A DNA stretch of 64,000 nucleotides from the NCBI RefSeq assembly GCF_029643245.1, contig NZ_CP116398.1, positions 1,798,001 to 1,862,000 on the forward strand. Reading direction: 5' to 3'. Of this stretch, positions 44,256-53,338 are shown in pieces (position 1 is the first letter of the stretch; every line of letters begins with the position of its first letter). Source of the DNA: Methylomonas sp. EFPC3. Its GTDB lineage: Bacteria > Pseudomonadota > Gammaproteobacteria > Methylococcales > Methylomonadaceae. Below the pieces are notes generated by a model. That model ran no database searches, was not told the origin of the DNA, and worked only from the letters and a program-made list of their open reading frames with translations. The position numbers were made by a program, and so were the translations under genes.

Positions 44256-44747
44256 TTAGCGCAGCGTTTGGTCTTTGGTGACCGTCGAGCCTGGAGACAC
44301 AGGCACCGCCGGTGTCGGCAATACCATCGGCGGCGCAACGATCATGACCGGATTGGCATTGTGCTGGGCCTGCCGCTCCAGCGCTGCGGCCTGTCTTTGC
44401 GCAGCCTCGACTTGTTGCTGCTGGGCGATAGCACTTTGCTTCAATGCATTGGTCGATTCGGTTTGATTTCTCAACACGGCATCGCGCCGCTCCGCTTCTC
44501 GTTTCGCGGCTTTCTTACTGTCATATTCGCTTTCCAAAGCTTCGCGCTTGGCTTTTGCTGCCGCCTCCAGCTCCGGATCGGCCTGAATATCCAACTGCTC
44601 GACTTTCGCCGCGGTTTGGCAGGATTTCGATTGATAGACGGTCTTACCATCCTTGCCGACGCATTTGAAAACCTCGGCATCCGCTTGCTGCCAGGCAATA
44701 ATCATCGCGATCAGAACAAAATACCTCATCAGGAACCTCACCGACAT
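44256..44747 (-). CDS. DUF4124-domain exported protein
   Basis: A 163-residue protein with a signal peptide (RYFVLIAMIIAWQQADA) and a short DUF4124 domain: EVFKCVGKDGKTVYQSKSCQ, with the two Cys probably forming a disulfide. A long charged, Ala/Gln-rich coiled coil follows (about 70-130), then a Pro-rich end. DUF4124 proteins are common exported proteins of proteobacteria with unknown role. Its stop is 15 bases before the HemJ gene. Confidence 0.8.
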   Translation of the reverse strand: MSVRFLMRYFVLIAMIIAWQQADAEVFKCVGKDGKTVYQSKSCQTAAKVEQLDIQADPELEAAAKAKREALESEYDSKKAAKREAERRDAVLRNQTESTNALKQSAIAQQQQVEAAQRQAAALERQAQHNANPVMIVAPPMVLPTPAVPVSPGSTVTKDQTLR

Positions 44748-44835
44748 GTCGTTATACGAATTGATTAAGTTTAGGGCAAAGCGGCTGTCTTTTCCGGACC
44801 ATGGCGAAAATCTCTCGCCGAGTAAATAGCCGGCA

Positions 44836-45210
44836 CTAGCTACCTATCTCGTCATCGGTCAATTCGGCCAGCGCGTCTCGGAGCTCGCGCCTGATCAACA
44901 TCAGATTCCTGGCATAAACAAAAGTGCCCGGCAATTGCCCCAGAATAATCACCGGATCGACCCGGTGAATACCGTACATCAAGACGATCACCCCGCCCGA
45001 CAGACTGAAATACCAAAAACTGACCGGAATAATGCTTTTTTGGTGGCGTTCGCTATGAATCCACTGCACGATGAAGCGCATCATGAACAGCGACTGCCCC
45101 ACCAACCCGATGGTGAGCCAGATGATATCGTTCGAGTCCATGCTGGACAGATGGTGCTGCCATTTGTCCATCAAATGACTGAAAAAACCGAAAACACCCT
45201 GTTCCATCAA
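44836..45210 (-). CDS. LAB_N-domain membrane protein (lipid-A-disaccharide synthase N-terminal-like)
   Basis: A 124-residue protein with three hydrophobic segments and the LAB_N motifs: GLVGQSLFMMRFIVQWIHSE, KSIIPVSFWYFSLSGG and LGQLPGTFVYARNLMLI. These domains occur fused to LpxB in some bacteria and as stand-alone proteins in Arn-like operons, where they may flip or present lipid-linked sugars (ArnE/ArnF-like function). It follows the GT2 gene by 39 bases and forms a three-gene set with the GT39 gene. Confidence 0.85.
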   Translation of the reverse strand: MMEQGVFGFFSHLMDKWQHHLSSMDSNDIIWLTIGLVGQSLFMMRFIVQWIHSERHQKSIIPVSFWYFSLSGGVIVLMYGIHRVDPVIILGQLPGTFVYARNLMLIRRELRDALAELTDDEIGS

Positions 45211-45249
45211 GTCCTCGCTTCCAACTGAGCCGATGCGGGATATGCAGAA

Positions 45250-45975
45250 TTAACCACGCGCCACCTCGCTGACTTGCGCCAAACTGTGCCGCCGTTTCAG
45301 CCAGACCACACCCAAGATATCGACGATACCCACCAAAGCCCGATCCAACGTCCCGTATTTGGACTGCCCGAAATTGCGCGGCCGATGGTTCACTTTCACG
45401 GACATCACCCGGCCGCCGGCCATTTGGATCAAGGCCGGCAAGAAGCGGTGGATATGATCGAAATACGGTAATCCCAAGAATTTGTCGCGCAAAAACAATT
45501 TCAAGCCGCAGCCGGTATCTGGGGTTGCATCGTGCAAAATCGCCTGGCGCACCGCATTGGCGAATTTGGACGAGAATTTGCGCCAACCCGTGTCGTTTCG
45601 TTGATGACGAAACCCGGCCAGCATCCATAATTGTGGATCGTTCTGGGCTTGCCAGGCGGCGACCAGATTTGGAATGTCGGCCGGATCGTTCTGGCCGTCG
45701 CCGTCCAGCGTCGCGATCCACGGGTAACGCGCAGCAAGCACTCCACTGTGCACCGCCCGGCTTTGGCCGCAACTGCGCCGATGCTGCAATACGCGCAATG
45801 CCGAATATTTTTGCATGGCCCGCTGCAACTTGGCCGCGGTATCGTCGGTGCTGCCGTCGTCGACGAATATCATTTCGTAAGCATCCTGACCGCTCAAAGC
45901 TTGGTCAATTTCGGCGATCAACGCGTCTACGTTGTCGGTTTCGTTATGAACGGGAACTACGACGGAAATTTGCAT
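45250..45975 (-). CDS. Family 2 glycosyltransferase (DPM1/ArnC-like)
   Basis: A 241-residue cytoplasmic-face enzyme that probably transfers a sugar from a nucleotide to undecaprenyl phosphate. It starts VVVPVHNETDNVDALIAEI, has FVDDGSTDDTAAKL and the DGDGQNDPADIPNL metal site, and HRFLPALIQMAGGRV near the acceptor. Unlike ArnC it lacks the two C-terminal helices. It precedes the LAB_N gene and follows the ArnT-like gene, all on the same strand, suggesting one pathway. Confidence 0.88.
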   Translation of the reverse strand: MQISVVVPVHNETDNVDALIAEIDQALSGQDAYEMIFVDDGSTDDTAAKLQRAMQKYSALRVLQHRRSCGQSRAVHSGVLAARYPWIATLDGDGQNDPADIPNLVAAWQAQNDPQLWMLAGFRHQRNDTGWRKFSSKFANAVRQAILHDATPDTGCGLKLFLRDKFLGLPYFDHIHRFLPALIQMAGGRVMSVKVNHRPRNFGQSKYGTLDRALVGIVDILGVVWLKRRHSLAQVSEVARG

Positions 45976-46046
45976 AAACTCGGAAAAAGTAAAAAGTTGC
46001 TAATTGTATCAAACGCTTAATGCGAAGCCGGATTATTGTCGGCCGG

Positions 46047-47630
46047 TCATAGGGGTTTTAACCGACCAAACTGGTCGGCGCGCCGGAAAATCAGCCAATA
46101 TTCGCGATGCCCCTGCAGATAAAAGGCATCCTCCGGTTTGTCTTTTTCCAGCGAAACCAGATAACCGGCCGGATGGCTGGCCGCCCAGCGCTCGGCGTCC
46201 GCAACCGTCGCCAATACCGGCAGCGGCGTGGTCAGTCTGCCCAGAAAATTCAGCTGCCCCTGGTAATTGCCGACGTAAACGTAAGGCACGCCCTGTTCGT
46301 TGAACGCGCGGATCTGCATCGCAGCCGGACGCAAGTCATAGGCCAGACCGACATACTGAAAGAAGAAGATAAAACCGGCGAAAACCGCCACCACCACAGC
46401 GGCGGACAAGGATGCCACCGACAGAGTTCGCGAGCGCCAGACTGCGACGACCAAGCCTACCGCAACTGCCAACACCCAGAGCCCCCAGTCGATTTCGACA
46501 GTTTGCACCCAATGCAACTTGGCCAAACCCGGCACCTGCGGCAGTATCATCAGAAAAATGCCGATCAACGCAAACAAAACCGGGAGCACCGATTCCGCGG
46601 CAATAGAACAGGCCAAACGCTTCCGCGACAACACCCTGGCCGTAACCAAAGCAAAAGCCGGCAGCATCGGAATCAGATAATGCAGTTGCTTGCTGGGCAA
46701 TGCCGAAAACAACACAAAAACCGAAACCAACCAAATCGCACTGAACTTTAAACCGTTGTCGCCATTAAGCCCCTGACGCAAGCCGGCCCATAAGCGCGGC
46801 CAGAACAACCAGGGAAACAATAACAACGGCAGAAACTGTAAATACCAGAAAAAAGGCCGGGTATGGATTTTGGTACCCACGGTACGGTCCGCGGTTTGAT
46901 GCCACAAAATCGCGTCGGCGTAATCCTGCCCGCCCGCCTGTGCTGCGGGCAAGGCCCAAGCCACAGCCAGCGACGCACCCAACAACACTGCCGCCAGCAA
47001 TCCCAGCCACCAGGCGGCTCCCAGCGCTTTGGCGTCGGTGTGCCAGAATCGGACAAACAAGGCCGTGGGCAACAGATGCAGAAAAATCACCGGCCCCTTG
47101 GTCAGCAGACCCAATCCGATCGCCAGGCCGAAATAGAGCCAGCCCTTGCGCCCCCGACCGTTCGCTACGACTAACAGGCCCAGCATGCCCAGCATCACGC
47201 AATCGGTCAGCAAGATATCGAACATGGTCGACGTGGCAAACAAAGTCCAGAGCAATGTACCCGCCAGCGCCCAGGGCGCCAGTGCCGCTGCCTCGCGTTG
47301 CTCAGGCCAAAGAGTTGCAGCCAAGCGCCTGACCAATAGCAAATTACCGAGTGCCGCCAGCGGCCCCACTAAACGCGGCCACCAGTCGTTGACGCCAAAC
47401 AGCCCCCAACCGAGCTGAATCAGCCAGAACAACAGGGGCGGCTTGTGGCTATAGGTATGCCCGTTCAGATAAGGCACTAAAAAATCGCCGCGTAGCCACA
47501 TTTCCCAAGCCACACTCAGATAGCGGGTTTCGTCGATCGGAATCGGCGCGCGAAAAAACACGCTGATGCTCAGCAGAAGCCAGAGCAAAAATATTCCCCA
47601 ACGGTAAATCGGATCGCTAGATAAATTCAT
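46047..47630 (-). CDS. ArnT-like family 39 glycosyltransferase
   Basis: A 527-residue multi-pass inner-membrane protein of the GT39/GT83 group. The first periplasmic loop carries the catalytic Asp-Glu (PIPIDETRYLSVAWEM), followed by HKPPLLFWLIQLGWGLFG, the typical substrate motif. About ten or more helices follow, and a C-terminal periplasmic part ends with REYWLIFRRADQF. ArnT transfers aminoarabinose to lipid A; the sugar here is unknown. I chose ATG 47630 rather than TTG 47654. The order GT39-GT2-LAB_N suggests a lipid A or surface-glycan modification unit. Confidence 0.87.
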   Translation of the reverse strand: MNLSSDPIYRWGIFLLWLLLSISVFFRAPIPIDETRYLSVAWEMWLRGDFLVPYLNGHTYSHKPPLLFWLIQLGWGLFGVNDWWPRLVGPLAALGNLLLVRRLAATLWPEQREAAALAPWALAGTLLWTLFATSTMFDILLTDCVMLGMLGLLVVANGRGRKGWLYFGLAIGLGLLTKGPVIFLHLLPTALFVRFWHTDAKALGAAWWLGLLAAVLLGASLAVAWALPAAQAGGQDYADAILWHQTADRTVGTKIHTRPFFWYLQFLPLLLFPWLFWPRLWAGLRQGLNGDNGLKFSAIWLVSVFVLFSALPSKQLHYLIPMLPAFALVTARVLSRKRLACSIAAESVLPVLFALIGIFLMILPQVPGLAKLHWVQTVEIDWGLWVLAVAVGLVVAVWRSRTLSVASLSAAVVVAVFAGFIFFFQYVGLAYDLRPAAMQIRAFNEQGVPYVYVGNYQGQLNFLGRLTTPLPVLATVADAERWAASHPAGYLVSLEKDKPEDAFYLQGHREYWLIFRRADQFGRLKPL

Positions 47631-47817
47631 TTCGAAAATTTGCGGCCGCCGCAACTAACGGCCATGGGAGCCGAAGACCGGACTAAATCCGATGGACAAA
47701 GCCAGATTCATGCCAATACTTCGTTAGAGGGATTTCGACGCCAGGCGCCCCAATCGAAAACGTACACGGCCGCCACTGCGGGTTGATATAAACCACAATG
47801 ACGGTTCAATTGCACCG

Positions 47818-48861
47818 TTACTGACTCAGCAATCGCCAAGAAACCGATTCTCCGGCCCGCAACGGGGTGATCGCCGTTCCTAAATCAGGATCGGCATATA
47901 CATCCGGCACCTGCCAGGCCTGCTTGACCAACGTAACCTCACCGCTATTGCGCGGCAATCCGTAGAAATCCGCACCGAAATCGCTGGCAAAGCCCTCCAA
48001 CTTTTCCAGAGCGCCGGCCGATTCGAAGGCTTCCGCATACAATTCCAACGCCGCGTGCGCACTGAAACAGCCGGCGCAACCGCAGTGGCTTTCTTTCAAT
48101 GCGGTAAGATGAGGCGCGCTGTCGGTACCGAGAAAAAACTTGGGGTTGCCGCTGGTTGCCGCCTGCAATAAAGCCTGCCGATGATGCTCGCGTTTCAGAA
48201 TTGGCAAACAGTAAAAATGCGGCCGAATTCCGCCCGCCAACAAGGCATTTCGGTTGTAAAGCAAATGCTGCGGCGTGATGGTTGCACCGACATTGGCCGG
48301 CGCCGATTGGACAAATTCCACCGCCTCCTGCGTAGTCACGTGTTCGACAACAATCCGTAGCCGCGGAAAACGACGGATAATTGGACTGAGCTTGGTTTCG
48401 AGAAAGATTTTTTCGCGATCGAAAATGTCGTATTCGGCGTCGGTAACCTCGCCGTGAACCAGCAATGGCACCCCATATTTTTCCATCGCTTCAAACAAGG
48501 GGTAAGCCGCAACGATATCGGCGACGCCGGCGTCGGAATTGGTCGTCGCACCGGCCGGATACAGCTTGAAGGCATAAACGTGTTCGCAGTCGGCGACGTT
48601 TTTTATTTGTTCCGGCGTTGTGTTCCCGGTCAGATACAGCGTCATCAATGGCTGAAACTCAGAGCCTTCAGGCAGCGCATTCAAAATCTCCTGCCGATAA
48701 GCCAACGCCTGCTCCACCGTAGTAACCGGCGGCTTCAGATTGGGCATGATGATCGCCCTGGCAAATTGCCTGGCGCTATGACCAATGACCGAGCGCAACA
48801 TACTTCCGTTTCTGACGTGCAAATGCCAGTCGTCGGGCTGGCGGATGGTCAATTTGTCCAT
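47818..48861 (-). CDS. pyrC: Dihydroorotase (class II)
   Basis: A 347-residue zinc amidohydrolase for the third step of pyrimidine synthesis. DDWHLHVRNG carries the first two metal His; the carbamylated Lys lies in YAFKLYPAGATTNS; later His residues are in LLVHGEV and VEHVTT, and LGTDSAPH has the final Asp. Length fits the short PyrC class found in gammaproteobacteria. It is divergent from the FmdB gene; the gap of 113 bases holds both promoters. Confidence 0.96.
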   Translation of the reverse strand: MDKLTIRQPDDWHLHVRNGSMLRSVIGHSARQFARAIIMPNLKPPVTTVEQALAYRQEILNALPEGSEFQPLMTLYLTGNTTPEQIKNVADCEHVYAFKLYPAGATTNSDAGVADIVAAYPLFEAMEKYGVPLLVHGEVTDAEYDIFDREKIFLETKLSPIIRRFPRLRIVVEHVTTQEAVEFVQSAPANVGATITPQHLLYNRNALLAGGIRPHFYCLPILKREHHRQALLQAATSGNPKFFLGTDSAPHLTALKESHCGCAGCFSAHAALELYAEAFESAGALEKLEGFASDFGADFYGLPRNSGEVTLVKQAWQVPDVYADPDLGTAITPLRAGESVSWRLLSQ

Positions 48862-48974
48862 ATTCTCCGGGCGTTTTCATTTAAAATGGCGCGATATTCT
48901 AGCATTAAGGGCCTTGAAAATTTAAAACCTGGCCTTAGTAAGCGGTTTTTAGAGACTTTTAACTGGAGAAGCAG

Positions 48975-49247
48975 ATGCCTATTTACGAATACCAATGTAA
49001 CGCTTGCGGGTACGAACACGAGGCCCTGCAAAAACTGGGCGCCGAACCGCTGGTGATTTGCCCCGCCTGTAATGAACCCGAATTGAAAAAGAAAATCTCC
49101 GCGGCCGGCTTCAGACTGAAAGGCGGCGGCTGGTACGAAACCGATTTCAAAAGCGGCAACAAGAAAAACGTCGCCGGCGAAAGCAAGACTCCGGAAAAAT
49201 CCGGCGGTAACAGCGGCGGTTGCGGCGGCAGTTGCGCTTGCCATTAA
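48975..49247 (+). CDS. FmdB-family zinc-ribbon protein
   Basis: A 90-residue protein with the conserved start MPIYEYQCNACGYEHEALQK and a second pair in ICPACNEPEL, forming a zinc ribbon. The C-terminus is Gly/Ser-rich with three Cys and a His (GGCGGSCACH). FmdB-type proteins are proposed regulators or accessory factors; their mechanism is unclear. It lies 63 bases before aspS, a common arrangement in proteobacteria, and GGAGAAG precedes the ATG. Confidence 0.88.
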   Translation: MPIYEYQCNACGYEHEALQKLGAEPLVICPACNEPELKKKISAAGFRLKGGGWYETDFKSGNKKNVAGESKTPEKSGGNSGGCGGSCACH

Positions 49248-49310
49248 ACTTGCCTGAAACCCTATAAATTCGTACCATCGCCAGCTTTTTGAAATATTCC
49301 GAGAGACATT

Positions 49311-51101
49311 ATGCGTAGCCACAAGTGTGGAGAACTGAACACCCAGCATCTGGGACAAACCGTGGCCCTGTGCGGCTGGGTGCACCGCCGCCGCGACCAT
49401 GGTGGCGTGATTTTTATCGACTTGCGCGACCGCGCCGGCCTGGTGCAAGTAGTGTTCGATCCCGACGCGGCCGAGAGTTTCGCCATTGCCGAGCATGTGC
49501 GCAGCGAATACGTGCTGCGCATCGAGGGCATCGTCCGCGACCGGCCTGAAGGCACGCATAATCCGAACATGTCCACCGGCCAGATCGAAGTGCTGGGCAA
49601 ACACATTGAAGTCTTAAACGAAGCCGAGACCCCGCCGTTCCCGCTGGAAAGCGAGATCGAAGTCAACGAAGAAACCCGCTTGCGCTTCCGTTACATCGAC
49701 TTACGCCGCACCGCGATGCAGCAAAAAATGAAGGTGCGCCGTGACGTCACCCGAAACCTGCGCCAGTATCTGGACGACCACGAGTTTTTCGAAATCGAAA
49801 CCCCGTATTTAACTAAAGCCACGCCGGAAGGCGCCCGCGACTACATCGTCCCCAGCCGCACCCACCAAAATTCGTTCTTTGCCTTGCCGCAATCGCCGCA
49901 GCTCTACAAACAGTTGCTGATGATCGCCGGCATGGACCGTTACTACCAAGTAGTGCGTTGCTTCCGCGACGAAGACTTGCGCGCCGACCGCCAGCCGGAA
50001 TTTACCCAGCTCGATATCGAAACCTCGTTCATGAACGAGCAGGAAATCATGGCGGTGATGGAAGAAATGATCCGCCGCCTGTTCAAGGACATCATCGACG
50101 TCGATTTGGGCGACCAATTCCCGGTCATGAGCTATGCAGAAGCGATGCGCCGTTTCGGTTCCGACCGCCCCGACCTGCGGATTCCGCTGGAGCTGGTGGA
50201 CATCGCCGAAGAAATGAAAAACGTCGATTTCAAAGTCTTCTCCGGTCCGGCCAACGATCCCAACGGCCGCGTGGTAGCGATGAAACTGCCGGAAGGCGGC
50301 GACTTGAGCCGCAGCGTGATCGACGAGTTGACCAAATTCGTCGGCATCTACGGCGCCAAAGGCCTGGCGTACATCAAGGTCAACGATTTGGCCGCCGGCG
50401 TAGACGGCTTGCAATCGCCGATCGTCAAATTTGCGCCAGCCGAAGTTTGGGCCAAGGTCATGGCAAAAGTCGGCGCCCAAAACGGCGATTTGATTTTCTT
50501 CGGTGCCGACAAAGCCGGTATCGTTAACGAAGCCATGGGTGCCCTGCGGGTCAAACTGGGCCTGGACCGCAACCTGCTGACCGGCCCGTGGAAACCATTG
50601 TGGGTCGTCGATTTCCCGATGTTCGCCTGGGACGACAAAGCCCAACGCTACACCGCGATTCACCATCCGTTTACCGCGCCGAGCTGTTCTGTGGAAGATC
50701 TGGTTGCTAATCCGGGCACAGCATTGTCACGGGCTTACGATTTGGTATTGAACGGCACCGAAGTTGGCGGCGGCTCGATCCGGATCAACCGCACCGCGAT
50801 GCAGCAAACCGTGTTCGATATTCTTGGTATTGGTCACGAAGAGGCCCGCGAGAAATTCGGCTTCCTCTTAGATGCTCTGAAATACGGGGCGCCGCCGCAC
50901 GGCGGTATTGCTTTCGGCTTGGACCGTCTGGTGATGCTGATGACCGGCGCCGGATCTATCCGCGATGTAATTGCCTTCCCGAAAACCCAAACCGCGGCTT
51001 GCCCGCTGTTCAATGCCCCTGCAGTGGTCAGCGAAGAACAACTCAAGGAATTGGGCATCCGGCTACGCAAACCGGCCGGCAAAGAAGAGAAACCAGATTA
51101 A
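49311..51101 (+). CDS. aspS: Aspartyl-tRNA synthetase
   Basis: A 596-residue class II synthetase. The N-terminal OB fold ([20 protein letters not shown]) binds the anticodon; class II motif 1 begins about residue 140 ([17 protein letters not shown]), motif 2 is [18 protein letters not shown] and motif 3 is [14 protein letters not shown]. The bacterial insertion domain lies between 290 and 410. Whether it is discriminating (Asp only) cannot be settled by eye. The ATG follows CCGAGAGACATT. A hairpin lies after the stop. Confidence 0.97.
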   Translation: MRSHKCGELNTQHLGQTVALCGWVHRRRDHGGVIFIDLRDRAGLVQVVFDPDAAESFAIAEHVRSEYVLRIEGIVRDRPEGTHNPNMSTGQIEVLGKHIEVLNEAETPPFPLESEIEVNEETRLRFRYIDLRRTAMQQKMKVRRDVTRNLRQYLDDHEFFEIETPYLTKATPEGARDYIVPSRTHQNSFFALPQSPQLYKQLLMIAGMDRYYQVVRCFRDEDLRADRQPEFTQLDIETSFMNEQEIMAVMEEMIRRLFKDIIDVDLGDQFPVMSYAEAMRRFGSDRPDLRIPLELVDIAEEMKNVDFKVFSGPANDPNGRVVAMKLPEGGDLSRSVIDELTKFVGIYGAKGLAYIKVNDLAAGVDGLQSPIVKFAPAEVWAKVMAKVGAQNGDLIFFGADKAGIVNEAMGALRVKLGLDRNLLTGPWKPLWVVDFPMFAWDDKAQRYTAIHHPFTAPSCSVEDLVANPGTALSRAYDLVLNGTEVGGGSIRINRTAMQQTVFDILGIGHEEAREKFGFLLDALKYGAPPHGGIAFGLDRLVMLMTGAGSIRDVIAFPKTQTAACPLFNAPAVVSEEQLKELGIRLRKPAGKEEKPD

Positions 51102-51117
51102 GCTCCCGCCAAACAGC

Positions 51118-51149
51118 AGCAGGCGAACCGTTAGGACGGTCCGCCTGCT
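51118..51149. other. Long hairpin after aspS
   Basis: AGCAGGCGAACCGT and ACGGTCCGCCTGCT pair at 13 of 14 positions around a TAGG loop. No T-run follows, so it may stabilise the aspS mRNA 3' end or act with Rho rather than as an intrinsic terminator. Confidence 0.5.
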
Positions 51150-51189
51150 CTCCGCATCGCAGCAAACCCACAAGCAGTCAAAAATTGCC

Positions 51190-51203
51190 TTGACATAAAT
51201 CAA
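51190..51203 (+). promoter_or_regulatory. FNR/Anr-like operator box
   Basis: TTGACATAAATCAA matches TTGAT-N4-ATCAA at nine of ten fixed positions. Its centre (51196.5) lies 61.5 bases before the transcription start expected from the promoter at 51224-51251, the standard class I activator distance for FNR. Confidence 0.55.
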
Positions 51204-51223
51204 AAAATACGGCAACACAATCG

Positions 51224-51251
51224 TTGACTTTTTCCACAGGATTGATAAGTT
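51224..51251 (+). promoter_or_regulatory. Promoter of the 88-residue protein gene
   Basis: TTGACT (51224-51229) and TAAGTT (51246-51251) are separated by 16 bases; the start would be near 51258, leaving a leader of about 90 bases. Confidence 0.55.
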
Positions 51252-51257
51252 AATCAC

Positions 51258-51296
51258 GTTATTTTTGTTAAATAACAGATCCGAGTCGCGGATCTT
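51258..51296 (+). other. Two stem-loops in the leader of the 88-residue protein gene
   Basis: GTTATTT/AAATAAC (51258-51276) and AGATCCG/CGGATCT (51278-51296, followed by TTT) form adjacent hairpins in the predicted 5' leader. They could be a regulatory element or a weak early terminator. Confidence 0.45.
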
Positions 51297-51348
51297 TAAC
51301 TGACACAGGGATTAGCGTCCCCGGCTCCCGATTGCGGAGGAGGTTGGT

Positions 51349-51615
51349 ATGAACAAAATAACCCCCCATCTGATTCGCGATTTAAACGCCACACTTCCGG
51401 AAGGCACCGAATGCTATTTGTGTTCGGCCGTTAGACAAGCGCTCAGCAAATACCGTAGAGGGCGCGAACCGGCGACTTATCTGGCTAAAGAACAGGCGGT
51501 TCCGATGCTCTCGACCCGACTGGGCCGTGGCTTGAAACGCTTTTTTGTTAAGGACGTACAAGCGGCGCTCGATAGCATGGATAACCAAAAAAACCATTTG
51601 AGCTGGCCTTTCTAA
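51349..51615 (+). CDS. Solitary 88-residue protein, unknown
   Basis: A small soluble protein with a strong ribosome site (GGAGGAGG). It starts MNKITPHLIRDLNATLPEGT and holds one Cys-x-x-Cys-like CYLCSAV, then a basic stretch (SKYRRGREPATYLAK) and a helical end with NQKNHLSWPF. No family is recognised. It has its own FNR-like box, promoter, structured leader and intrinsic terminator, so it is a regulated single gene. A role under low oxygen is inferred from the box only. Confidence 0.7.
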   Translation: MNKITPHLIRDLNATLPEGTECYLCSAVRQALSKYRRGREPATYLAKEQAVPMLSTRLGRGLKRFFVKDVQAALDSMDNQKNHLSWPF

Positions 51616-51667
51616 ACCGCCGTGCAACTATGCCTGTCTTATACTGATCCGGAACCCATGCCGAATT

Positions 51668-51695
51668 CCCCCTTCAGCAGAAGGGGGCGTTTTTT
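51668..51695 (+). terminator. Rho-independent terminator
   Basis: CCCCCTTC-AGCA-GAAGGGGG followed by CG and six T: an eight-base GC-rich stem, ending the 88-residue protein transcript just before the convergent epmA. Confidence 0.9.
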
Positions 51696-51715
51696 CCGGC
51701 AACGACAGCTCAACC

Positions 51716-52696
51716 TCAGGCATTCGCCAACGGAAAAGCCAACACCTCGGCAATCGATTCGCTACCGGTGGCTAACATCAACAACCGATCCAAACCGATC
51801 GCCACCCCGCTACAGTCCGGCAAGCCGGAGACTAACGCGTCCAGCAGATAACGGTCTTTGGTAACCGCAGGCAGGCCGTTTTGCTCGCGGTAAGCGATTT
51901 CGCGGTTGAACCGCCCTTCCTGCTCGTCCGGATCGGCCAACTCGAAAAATCCGTTACCCAATTCGACACCATTGACAAAAATCTCGAAACGCTCGCAAAC
52001 CCGCGGATCGTCGACACTGTGCCTGGCCAGCGAAGACTGTATCGCCGGATAGCCGTAAACCAGATACAAAGTGCTGACTGCCATCGCCGGCTGCACCCGG
52101 TGGCTGAAAATAAAATCCAACCACAATGCGTGGTCGTTGCCGCACAAGCTAATGGCGTCTTGTAACCCGTGCTCCGCAGCATAGGCAGCGTAAGTCTCGC
52201 GCTGGAACACCAACGGGTCCAGGCCCACGCTGCCGAGGAAAAGTTGCCGGTAGGAGATTTGCACCACAGGCATCGGCAAGCCGTCCACTAAGACTAAAGA
52301 CCGCACCAACTCGGCCGCCTCGGCCATGAGTCGTTGCAGATCGAAACCGACTCTGTACCACTCCAGAATCGTGAACTCCGGATTGTGAAAGCGTCCGGCC
52401 TCACCGTTGCGGAAGGCCTTGCAAATCTGGTAGATGCTGCCGCTGCCGGCCGCCAACAGCCGCTTCATCGCAAATTCCGGCGAGGTTTGCAAAAACAGGG
52501 TTTGCCGCGTCGGCGGCGCGAGGTAGTCGCTGCTGAAAAAATCCAACTGCGGATCGGTACCGGTGGTCCGGCATAACAGCGGGGTCTCGACTTCCAGAAC
52601 CTGGCGCTGATCGAAAAAGCGCCTGATTGCGGCGAGCATTTGCGCTCGGCTGCGCAAATGCCCGATAGTGCAAACAGGCCGCCAGGCAGCAGCCAC
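51716..52696 (-). CDS. epmA: EF-P (R)-beta-lysine ligase EpmA (PoxA/GenX)
   Basis: A 326-residue class II lysyl-tRNA-synthetase paralogue lacking the anticodon domain. It attaches (R)-beta-lysine to Lys34 of EF-P. Motif 2-like FRNGEAGRFHNPEFTILEWY and the C-terminal motif 3 GVAIGLDRLLMLATG are visible. The start is a GTG overlapping the efp stop by one base (TAGTG), showing tight coupling. Efp, EpmA and the divergently encoded EpmB complete the modification pathway in this window. Confidence 0.95.
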   Translation of the reverse strand: MAAAWRPVCTIGHLRSRAQMLAAIRRFFDQRQVLEVETPLLCRTTGTDPQLDFFSSDYLAPPTRQTLFLQTSPEFAMKRLLAAGSGSIYQICKAFRNGEAGRFHNPEFTILEWYRVGFDLQRLMAEAAELVRSLVLVDGLPMPVVQISYRQLFLGSVGLDPLVFQRETYAAYAAEHGLQDAISLCGNDHALWLDFIFSHRVQPAMAVSTLYLVYGYPAIQSSLARHSVDDPRVCERFEIFVNGVELGNGFFELADPDEQEGRFNREIAYREQNGLPAVTKDRYLLDALVSGLPDCSGVAIGLDRLLMLATGSESIAEVLAFPLANA

Positions 52697-53265
52697 TATT
52701 CTTTGACGCGGGAGACGTACTCGCCGGTACGGGTATCGACTTTGATCACTTCTCCGGTTTGCACGAACAGCGGCACCCGCACCACAGCGCCGGTTTCCAA
52801 TGTCGCCGGCTTGCCGCCGCCGCCGGAGGTATCACCCTTCAAACCGGGATCGGTTTCGGTGATCGCCAATTCGACGAAATTGGGCGGCGTCACCGATAGC
52901 GGCGAATCGTTCCACAAAGTCATCGTGCAGATATCCTGTTCTTTCAGCCATTTAATGGCTTCAGACACGGCGTTTTTATCGGCTTGGTATTGCTCGAAGG
53001 TGTCCGGCACCATGAAATGCCAGAATTCGCCATCGCTATACAGATATTGCATTTCCTTATCGACGACATCGGCACCTTCCACGGTATCGCCGGATTTGAA
53101 AGTGCGCTCGATTACCCGGCCGGTTTTCAGATTGCGGATCCTGACCCGGTTAAAGGCTTGGCCTTTGCCGGGCTTAACGAACTCGTTCTCGATAATCGCG
53201 CAAGGGTCGTTATCCAGCATGATCTTCAAACCGCCCTTGAACTCGTTGGTGCTAAAAGTCGCCAT
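52696..53265 (-). CDS. efp: Elongation factor P
   Basis: A 189-residue factor that relieves ribosome stalling at polyproline stretches. It starts [19 protein letters not shown]; the modified residue is Lys34 in the VKPGKGQAF loop, as in gammaproteobacteria with EpmAB. Three beta-barrel domains are expected. Start taken at ATG 53265; an upstream ATG at 53283 adds six residues not seen in the family. It is co-transcribed with epmA and divergent from epmB. Confidence 0.97.
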   Translation of the reverse strand: MATFSTNEFKGGLKIMLDNDPCAIIENEFVKPGKGQAFNRVRIRNLKTGRVIERTFKSGDTVEGADVVDKEMQYLYSDGEFWHFMVPDTFEQYQADKNAVSEAIKWLKEQDICTMTLWNDSPLSVTPPNFVELAITETDPGLKGDTSGGGGKPATLETGAVVRVPLFVQTGEVIKVDTRTGEYVSRVKE

Positions 53266-53276
53266 TTTTTCCTCGT

Positions 53277-53327
53277 GAAACAAACAATAAGCGGACGATT
53301 ATAATGGATAAGATTTTTATTCGGAAA
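53277..53327. promoter_or_regulatory. Overlapping divergent promoters of efp/epmA and epmB
   Basis: ATTATAAT carries a TATAAT on both strands. Plus strand: GAAACA (53277-53282), 17 bases, TATAAT (53300-53305). Minus strand: TTTCCG (53322-53327), 18 bases, TATAAT (53298-53303). The two -10 elements overlap by four bases, so the promoters should compete. Confidence 0.55.
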
Positions 53328-53338
53328 CCGGAGCAACT

